From: Methylococcaceae bacterium UBA662
Lineage (GTDB): Bacteria > Pseudomonadota > Gammaproteobacteria > Methylococcales > Methylomonadaceae
Length of the DNA: 10,289 nt
Assembly (NCBI GenBank): GCA_002299425.1
Contig: DBNW01000071.1
Coordinates: forward strand, 7,784-18,072
Reading direction: 5' to 3'
Each line of letters begins with the position of its first letter. The stretch's first letter is position 1. Position numbers and translations under genes: made by a program. The notes beneath the pieces are model-generated. The model saw nothing but the letters and a program-made list of their open reading frames with translations. It had not been told where the DNA came from and made no database searches. This document shows positions 5,425-10,289 of this stretch, in pieces.

Positions 5425-6399
5425 TCAAGCAAAAAAACGGCTTGCCCCGATCAACGGGGTATGCGGGTTCAGCGATAGCTTCACAGAGACGGTGTCCAGC
5501 AAGGGTAAAAACCGGCCTTTGTTTTTGAAGGCCTGCATAAAAATTCCGTTTTCTAATTTGGGGCGGATTTTCGGGCCGATACCGCCGCCGATGAAAACGC
5601 CGCCCACCGCCAAGGATTTCAACGCCAAATTGCCGGCTTCCGCGCCATAAATTTCAACAAACATCCGCACCGCTTCGGTGCAAAGGGCGTCTTCGTCGTG
5701 CAAACCTAAGCGTGAGATTACCGCGTTCCGGTCTATTTCACGGGTGTTGGAATCGGACACGGCAGGACACGGGAGGGCAAATTGGCTGTCACGGAGAAAA
5801 TCGTATAAATGGCTGAAACCCGGCCCGGACAAAATGCGCTCGTAACTGACATGCTCGGGGTAGTGTTGCCGCAAATACGCCAGCAGCAGATCTTGTTGCC
5901 CGGTTTGCGGGGCGAAATCGCAATGCCCGCCTTCGGTGGCGATAGGCGAATGGCGCTCGCCGTCCCAATGCAAAATCGCCTCGCCCAAGCCGGTTCCGGC
6001 GGCGATCACGGCGATATTGCCGGCTTGTGGCCGCGCATTGGGGTTCAATTCCACGAGGTCTTGCCCGGGCAATGCCAACATGCCCAATGCCATCGCCTCC
6101 AAATCGTTAAGCAAGTGCACTCGTGGGATGCCCAATTGCCGCTTGAGTTGTCCGGCATCGACCAGCCACGGCAGGTTGGTGGTTTGGCAGCGCTGGTTGA
6201 CAACCGGCCCCGCGATACCGAAACAAGCCGCGCTGACCGATGCCTGATCGGGCAAAAACGCAGTCAAAATTTCATCAAGTTGGGCAAATTCCTGGCTGGG
6301 GAAGGTTTGCTCGCGTTGGCACTGTAAGCCGCCGTCATCGAGTGGTTGATATAAGGCCAGCACCGTTTTGGTGCCGCCTATGTCGCCTGCCAAAATCAT
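5425..6399 (-). CDS. glk: Glucokinase
   Basis: 324 aa; phosphorylates glucose to glucose-6-phosphate with ATP (EC 2.7.1.2) in the cytoplasm. Visible landmarks of the proteobacterial Glk/ROK-like hexokinase fold: phosphate-1 motif GDIGGTKT at 5-12, GIAGPV at 61-66, N98-D99 with D99 the expected catalytic base (E. coli Asp100), phosphate-2 loop AAGTGLGEA at 133-141, EGGHCDF from 156 contacting glucose, and a C-terminal GGVFIGGGIGPKI adenosine-site segment. Length matches the family, about 320. The frame also opens at a GTG at 6408 that overlaps the upstream stop codon, but GAGGAG at 6408-6413 lies 8 nt before the ATG at 6399, so ATG is preferred. It is second in an operon behind the phosphorylase-kinase-like gene. 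The pair suggests use of glucose released from a storage glucan. Confidence 0.95.
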   Translation of the reverse strand: MILAGDIGGTKTVLALYQPLDDGGLQCQREQTFPSQEFAQLDEILTAFLPDQASVSAACFGIAGPVVNQRCQTTNLPWLVDAGQLKRQLGIPRVHLLNDLEAMALGMLALPGQDLVELNPNARPQAGNIAVIAAGTGLGEAILHWDGERHSPIATEGGHCDFAPQTGQQDLLLAYLRQHYPEHVSYERILSGPGFSHLYDFLRDSQFALPCPAVSDSNTREIDRNAVISRLGLHDEDALCTEAVRMFVEIYGAEAGNLALKSLAVGGVFIGGGIGPKIRPKLENGIFMQAFKNKGRFLPLLDTVSVKLSLNPHTPLIGASRFFA

Positions 6400-6404
6400 T
6401 GGGG

Positions 6405-9400
6405 TCACTCCTCTGCCGGGTTATGGTTGTTGAGCAGAAACAATAGCGCATCAAGGACGCTATTGGCGACTTGGTGCGGCGGCAGAAAATAAAAAGTTTG
6501 CCAAGCCAAGGCTGCCTGCTGGTCGTAATGGTCCTTTGCTTCCGGGTGCGCCTGCAACCAATTTAAGCGCACGGCATGGCCGATGACGACATCGAGGATC
6601 AGGGTGCCGTCGATTTTTAACGGGCCGCCCCTAAAAAAGGCGGCAATGGCCTGTAATGCCTCGACAGTTAACTGCCGGTAAACGGGCGCCTGGATTTTAT
6701 TGAGCAAATGGTTGACGTACAGCTTGAAGCTTTGCTCCCCGGAGGTCATTTGCGCCAACACCGTGGCGCTGTCCATGCGCCGCTTGCTATGGATTTTCTC
6801 CCCAATCATCAGCCCTTGGCAATGGTGCAAAATTTCCCAAATGCTGGCAAAAAAGGTTTCTTTTTCCCGGCCCAGGCTGCCTTTCCGTTCCCGCCAGGCA
6901 TGCCAGTCTTCGTTATCATCGCGGTCGTCAGGATTGAACGTTTCGGGAAAGCGCAGTGTTTGCAAATCACCGCAGCCGCTTTCCAGGTGCAGCCCCTCCA
7001 CTTGCAACAATTGGTTTTCCGTCCCCCCATAATTTTCCAAGGTGCTTAACACCTTGTCGGCCACTTGATGGGGCGGTAATGCCATGATTTCGTTAAATGC
7101 TCTGTCCAAGGAATCGCCCGTGCCGCGTTGGTGCCGGGCGAGCAAGAGTTGCAAAATATGGCCAACCCGGATGGTCTGCATGTCGGCGAACAATTCCGGC
7201 CGCGATTTGATGAACAAACCCAAATACAAAACCAGTTCCTGCATGATGACCATTTGGCTGGCCTCATTGTCATTGTACGTCCTGATGGCCGCCAATATTT
7301 CGGAGGAATCAACCGGCCGCTTTAACGTCGCCTTGCCGCTGTATGCCTTGCCAACGGTCAAATGATGCTGGCGCACCAAAATATCCGTGGCGGCTTGTTC
7401 CAGGGTGATGTCGTATTTGCCCAGCAACCCCGCGCAGCGCCTGACCACATACCAAATGTGCCGGTCGCCGGCGCGTTGATAGATTTCCTCCAACAATTCG
7501 CCCACGCTGCCATGATTGTCGGAAATGCCCGGCAATTCCGGCTGAAAATCCAAACCGTGCCGCCCCGCCAGCAGCGCCAAAACCTCCAGTTGGGCGTATA
7601 AATTGGGGTTATGGGCCAGTTCGTCCAGTAGCAGCTGGTCTTCGCCGATCTCCCATTGGTTCAACAAAAAGTCAGGCAAGGGTTGGTTGGCGGTTGTGTC
7701 TATCGGCAATGCGGCGGCGCATGGCCGTGTAGGCTCTTGCCAATGGGCCTTGGGAAACTCGAAATCGTGTAAGTAATCAATTTTTTCATAATTGCAGGTG
7801 CCGGCGAAATCAGCCAGCCTGCCCAAGGCCAGCGGCACGGCGTTGCTGAACCCTGTTTCTAATTCGTGTATGAAATCGATCAACACTTCCCGGTTATGGC
7901 TGAACAACATGTTCTTCCTGACCACCATAACCAACAAGGGATTGCCGGGCCTGTCCCAATAGCGGCTGATGTATTGGAATTCCAGGCGCAGCCGTTCAAT
8001 GAGCAAATGGTTGTCCATGGCCAGATAAAAGCTCTTTTGGTTCAGGCATTGCGGCAAAAACACCAAGCGTTCACCCGCCAAAACGTACATTTTGGATGTC
8101 GCCAGGCCCCGCAGTTGTCTAAAAGGTCTGCCGGTCAAGCCGATGCGGTCATTACGGCCCACCTGGGTGTAAGCCGCCGACAGTTCATGTGCCTCCCTGA
8201 TTTGTATCGGCGACACTTCGGCCAAGTTTTGCACCTTAATCCCGTATGATTCCAACAGGGCTTGGACTTCCTGGTCTTGTGCCAACAAGGCGACATGCAA
8301 ACGGTATTCATGATGCTGGCACAACTGCTTGTGCCGGCCCAAGGGGTCAAGGTCCTGTTGGTCCAGTAAGCCGTCTTGCAGCAAACAACCCAAGATATAC
8401 AGGCTTTGCGCCCAAACCAGCGGCACATTGTCATTGGCAATGCGTGTTTGGCTATGGGGCCGGGCTTTTTCCGCAGCCATCAATTCGGCGGGTAGGCGGT
8501 ACAATTCCGGCAACAATTTTTGCCCATTTTGCTCGACCAGCAATGAATCCAATTGCTGCCGGTAACTGTTGGCCGCCCCGGTATCCCCCGCAAAGGCGCT
8601 GTTCAATAGCAAGTAACAAAAAAACAGCGGCCATTCGCATTCTATGTCGGCAAATTGCTTCAGTTCCTGGGGTTCATAATGCAGTTTGTGGACATCTTCG
8701 ATGGCCGTTTGGTGGCCGTCCAGCAAAAAGCGTTTGCAGCCGTAACGGCCGGCCAATTTCTGCACAATCAGGTGTTCGGTTTTTTTTCTTAGCACCGGGT
8801 CTTTAACCGCAAATGCCGGAAAACCAATGACGCTCAACACCGCCGCGTCAACTTCCTTGGACACCGATTCGTGCGGCAATAGCGATTCCAACGCGATGCC
8901 GCAGCGGGCAATGTCATCGCTGATGACATGCACCACCGAAGCCTGACCGCCTTCCTTGCCGAACAGGTTGAAACCCGACATGGACTCCAAGGCCGCCTTG
9001 GCCATGCCGATGGAACTGGCGTTCAATTCGGCGATGCCGTGGTTGATCTTATCCCCGCGTTCCCAAATGCCGTAGTCCGGGGTGCGGTAAGTGCGGCTGA
9101 TGTAATGCACCAGGTTCTGCACAAAATTGACCTCATTGAGAGTGAAGACGATGCGTAGGCCGGATGCGGTCATTTGCGCCAGCATCAACAAGAACAATGA
9201 GGTGGCGTCCAGTTGCAAATGCCCCCAATCGTAATCGCCGACCACGGCTTCACCCGTGCGGGTGTTGTATTTGGCATGGAGGGCGTCAATCGGGTTTTGG
9301 GTATGCTTAAATTTTTCCACCTTGTCCGCTTGGCGCATCATCGCCGTCAATAATCCGCGCATCAATTTGACGGTGCTTTGCTCCAACAAATAGGCGCGCC

Positions 9401-9620
9401 CCCCTTTTTCGCCCGCCCGGCGGTAAGCCAAGGCCAATCCCCACACCGCCATGATGCTGTAAACATTGTCCCGAACCCAAGCGTCCGTGTAATTCCCGTG
9501 TACCGTAATGGCGGTGCTGGCCGGCAATAAACCGCTGACCCAATCTTGTTTGTTAAGAATAACGTCCTGGACTTGCCGGTAATACTCGCCTAAGTGTTCA
9601 AGCGGGGCGGTTGCTGTCAT
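6405..9620 (-). CDS. Phosphorylase kinase alpha/beta-like protein (GH15-like domain)
   Basis: 1071 aa, collinear with eukaryotic phosphorylase kinase alpha/beta subunits (about 1090-1240 aa). The N-terminal 420 residues form the glucoamylase-like (alpha/alpha)6 domain: DAWVRDNVYS at 46-55, VEKFKHTQ at 101-108, WGHLQLDATS at 132-141, WERGDK at 186-191, ELNASSIGMAKAALE at 198-212, ECEWPLFF at 327-334, WAQSLYILG at 403-411. E187 matches the GH15 general-acid region, and E372 in LLPELY is a possible counterpart of the base. The middle continues with LTGRPFRQL and GLATSKMYV, and the C-terminal third has the QELVLYLGLFIKSRPELF segment at about 790-815, both typical of PHK. The eukaryotic CaaX tail is absent. 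Bacterial members are usually labelled glycoside hydrolase family 15; whether they cleave or bind glucan, or regulate another enzyme, is open. No strong ribosome site precedes the ATG. First gene of an operon with glk. Confidence 0.9.
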   Translation of the reverse strand: MTATAPLEHLGEYYRQVQDVILNKQDWVSGLLPASTAITVHGNYTDAWVRDNVYSIMAVWGLALAYRRAGEKGGRAYLLEQSTVKLMRGLLTAMMRQADKVEKFKHTQNPIDALHAKYNTRTGEAVVGDYDWGHLQLDATSLFLLMLAQMTASGLRIVFTLNEVNFVQNLVHYISRTYRTPDYGIWERGDKINHGIAELNASSIGMAKAALESMSGFNLFGKEGGQASVVHVISDDIARCGIALESLLPHESVSKEVDAAVLSVIGFPAFAVKDPVLRKKTEHLIVQKLAGRYGCKRFLLDGHQTAIEDVHKLHYEPQELKQFADIECEWPLFFCYLLLNSAFAGDTGAANSYRQQLDSLLVEQNGQKLLPELYRLPAELMAAEKARPHSQTRIANDNVPLVWAQSLYILGCLLQDGLLDQQDLDPLGRHKQLCQHHEYRLHVALLAQDQEVQALLESYGIKVQNLAEVSPIQIREAHELSAAYTQVGRNDRIGLTGRPFRQLRGLATSKMYVLAGERLVFLPQCLNQKSFYLAMDNHLLIERLRLEFQYISRYWDRPGNPLLVMVVRKNMLFSHNREVLIDFIHELETGFSNAVPLALGRLADFAGTCNYEKIDYLHDFEFPKAHWQEPTRPCAAALPIDTTANQPLPDFLLNQWEIGEDQLLLDELAHNPNLYAQLEVLALLAGRHGLDFQPELPGISDNHGSVGELLEEIYQRAGDRHIWYVVRRCAGLLGKYDITLEQAATDILVRQHHLTVGKAYSGKATLKRPVDSSEILAAIRTYNDNEASQMVIMQELVLYLGLFIKSRPELFADMQTIRVGHILQLLLARHQRGTGDSLDRAFNEIMALPPHQVADKVLSTLENYGGTENQLLQVEGLHLESGCGDLQTLRFPETFNPDDRDDNEDWHAWRERKGSLGREKETFFASIWEILHHCQGLMIGEKIHSKRRMDSATVLAQMTSGEQSFKLYVNHLLNKIQAPVYRQLTVEALQAIAAFFRGGPLKIDGTLILDVVIGHAVRLNWLQAHPEAKDHYDQQAALAWQTFYFLPPHQVANSVLDALLFLLNNHNPAEE
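6408..6413 (-). promoter_or_regulatory. Ribosome-binding site of glk inside the upstream gene
   Basis: GAGGAG on the minus strand, 8 nt before the ATG at 6399, overlaps the last codons of the phosphorylase-kinase-like gene (stop at 6405-6407). It decides the glk start and implies coupled translation. Confidence 0.65.
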
Positions 9621-9816
9621 GTTCGATGCCGTTTTCAGTGGGCGGAAGGGCGGTTAAGGCCATTAAACCGAAGATGGTAGCTTTAAACTCAAGCAAACTT
9701 AATGCCAGTCACTTTACCGTTCTTGCTTCAATCGAAAAAATCAAAGCCCGGTTGCCCGCCCAGACCCGGCCGCCTAAACAGGTCGCAACGCAAGGGCGGT
9801 AGCGGCTGATCCAGTT
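9621..9816. other. Leader region of the phosphorylase-kinase-like/glk operon
   Basis: 196 bp between the start of the phosphorylase-kinase-like gene and the radical SAM remnant. It must hold the operon promoter if transcription does not come from the synthetase gene upstream. On the minus strand TTGAGT and TTTAAT occur about 19 bp apart, a weak match only. Part of it may be unrecognisable residue of the radical SAM gene. Confidence 0.3.
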
Positions 9817-10113
9817 TTAATCTCTTGCTGAATCGGGCTTGACAAAAATCCGGCTTTCGAAATACAGGCCGGGGGAAAGCCCCAAAAAAGCCCCAAATAG
9901 GCATGGGAAGGCCGGGCGAAACAATAAACGCAACCATGCTCGCAGCCCCGGTACGGGTTTATCGAGCGGTCGAACGGGAGGTCGGGCGACTCATTGTAGG
10001 TAATCACCGATTGGCTGCTGTCAAGGATGACCGCCGTGGCCGGTCTGCTTTTCAAACCGGCCAGCGGCATTGCTGATGCTGCCACGGCCTTTGTGCAACG
10101 GCGGTTGGGTCAT
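9817..10113 (-). pseudogene. Decayed PA0069/Rv2578c-type radical SAM gene
   Basis: Three pieces of one protein lie in order but not in one frame. Piece 1 starts at ATG 10113 with KGRGSISNAAGRFEK, the usual N-terminal signature, then reaches a stop. Piece 2, in another frame, has SVITYNESPDLPFDRSINPY and GCEHGCVYC, the Cx3CxxC site for the [4Fe-4S] cluster, then ARPSHAYLGL. Piece 3, in yet another frame, continues SPGLYFESRIFVKPDSARD and stops at 9817-9819. About 25-35 residues between pieces 1 and 2 seem deleted. Between pieces 2 and 3 an 11-bp tandem duplication at 9884-9894 (AAAGCCCC repeated) breaks the frame; removing it restores the family sequence. Everything after about residue 90 of a protein normally some 350 aa long is gone. 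The largest intact frame (9774-10085, 103 aa) cannot be a working enzyme. Confidence 0.8.
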
Positions 10114-10181
10114 GGTCGGCGGGTGTCAAAATTCAGTCACCTGAAAACACGGGCTGGGACTTGCGAGGGTTTTGCCGCCGT

Positions 10182-10289
10182 TTAGGCGACAAGGCCCTTG
10201 ATAAATTCAATCACCCCGGCCAATGGCACAATTTCATTGTCTTTGGCGGTGCGCGATTTGTATTCGACGATGCCCTCATCGACGCTTTT
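10182..10289 (-). CDS. Probable prolyl-tRNA synthetase, C-terminal end (5' part outside window)
   Basis: 35 codons and a TAA at 10182-10184. The readable end is SVDEGIVEYKSR followed by an acidic/basic turn and VPLAGVIEFIKGLVA. The pattern G-x-VEYK-x-R, a polar stretch, then a short amphipathic helix is typical of the end of the anticodon-binding domain of bacterial ProRS, as in E. coli ProS with DDIEYKYRR. The enzyme charges tRNA-Pro with proline in the cytoplasm. With only 35 residues the call is tentative; another class II synthetase with the same anticodon-binding fold is possible. No hairpin plus T-run is seen in the 68 bp between this stop and the radical SAM remnant. Confidence 0.55.
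   Translation of the reverse strand, partial: KSVDEGIVEYKSRTAKDNEIVPLAGVIEFIKGLVA

Noticed and set aside
6399..6408. GTG at 6408 as the glk start
   Set aside because: The GAGGAG ribosome site overlaps this GTG and is ideally spaced for the ATG at 6399 instead.

Overview
The window looks like gammaproteobacterial chromosome. Its protein set would suit a methanotroph of the Methylococcales (Methylomonas/Methylobacter type), but that placement rests on general resemblance and is an inference. Almost all coding is on the minus strand, in two metabolic blocks separated by a gene-poor, mobile-element-rich island of about 1.9 kb.

Right to left on the minus strand. The right edge (10182-10289) holds the last 35 codons of a gene whose end resembles bacterial prolyl-tRNA synthetase. 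Next is a decayed radical SAM gene of the PA0069/Rv2578c type (9817-10113); its N-terminus and [4Fe-4S] cysteine motif are readable but spread over different frames. Then comes a two-gene operon. The first gene (6405-9620) encodes a 1071-aa bacterial homologue of the alpha/beta subunits of eukaryotic phosphorylase kinase, with a glucoamylase-like (GH15) N-terminal domain. The second is glucokinase (5425-6399), whose ribosome-binding site lies inside the end of the first gene. Together they suggest glycogen or glucan-to-glucose-6-phosphate metabolism.

The island (about 3499-5424) holds one convincing gene, a plus-strand coiled-coil/PD-(D/E)XK nuclease-like protein (4612-5145). Its near-consensus promoter carries a perfect palindrome between -35 and -10. 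Around it are two small MITE-like elements. One is 158 bp and flanked by CTAA on both sides; the other has long bipartite inverted repeats. A further solitary element end, an 11-bp perfect hairpin, and a strong plus-strand terminator that follows no recognised gene (a candidate small RNA) lie in the same stretch.

The left block (1-3498) reads leftward. A 414-aa protein has a C-terminal half that is a 4-hydroxyphenylpyruvate-dioxygenase-like VOC domain with the 2-His-1-Glu iron triad intact, but a helical N-terminal half unlike the usual paired VOC domain. After a 97-bp gap with a GC-rich stem-loop comes a transglutaminase/DUF2126 protein that runs off the left edge. The two are probably co-transcribed, and their shared function is unknown.
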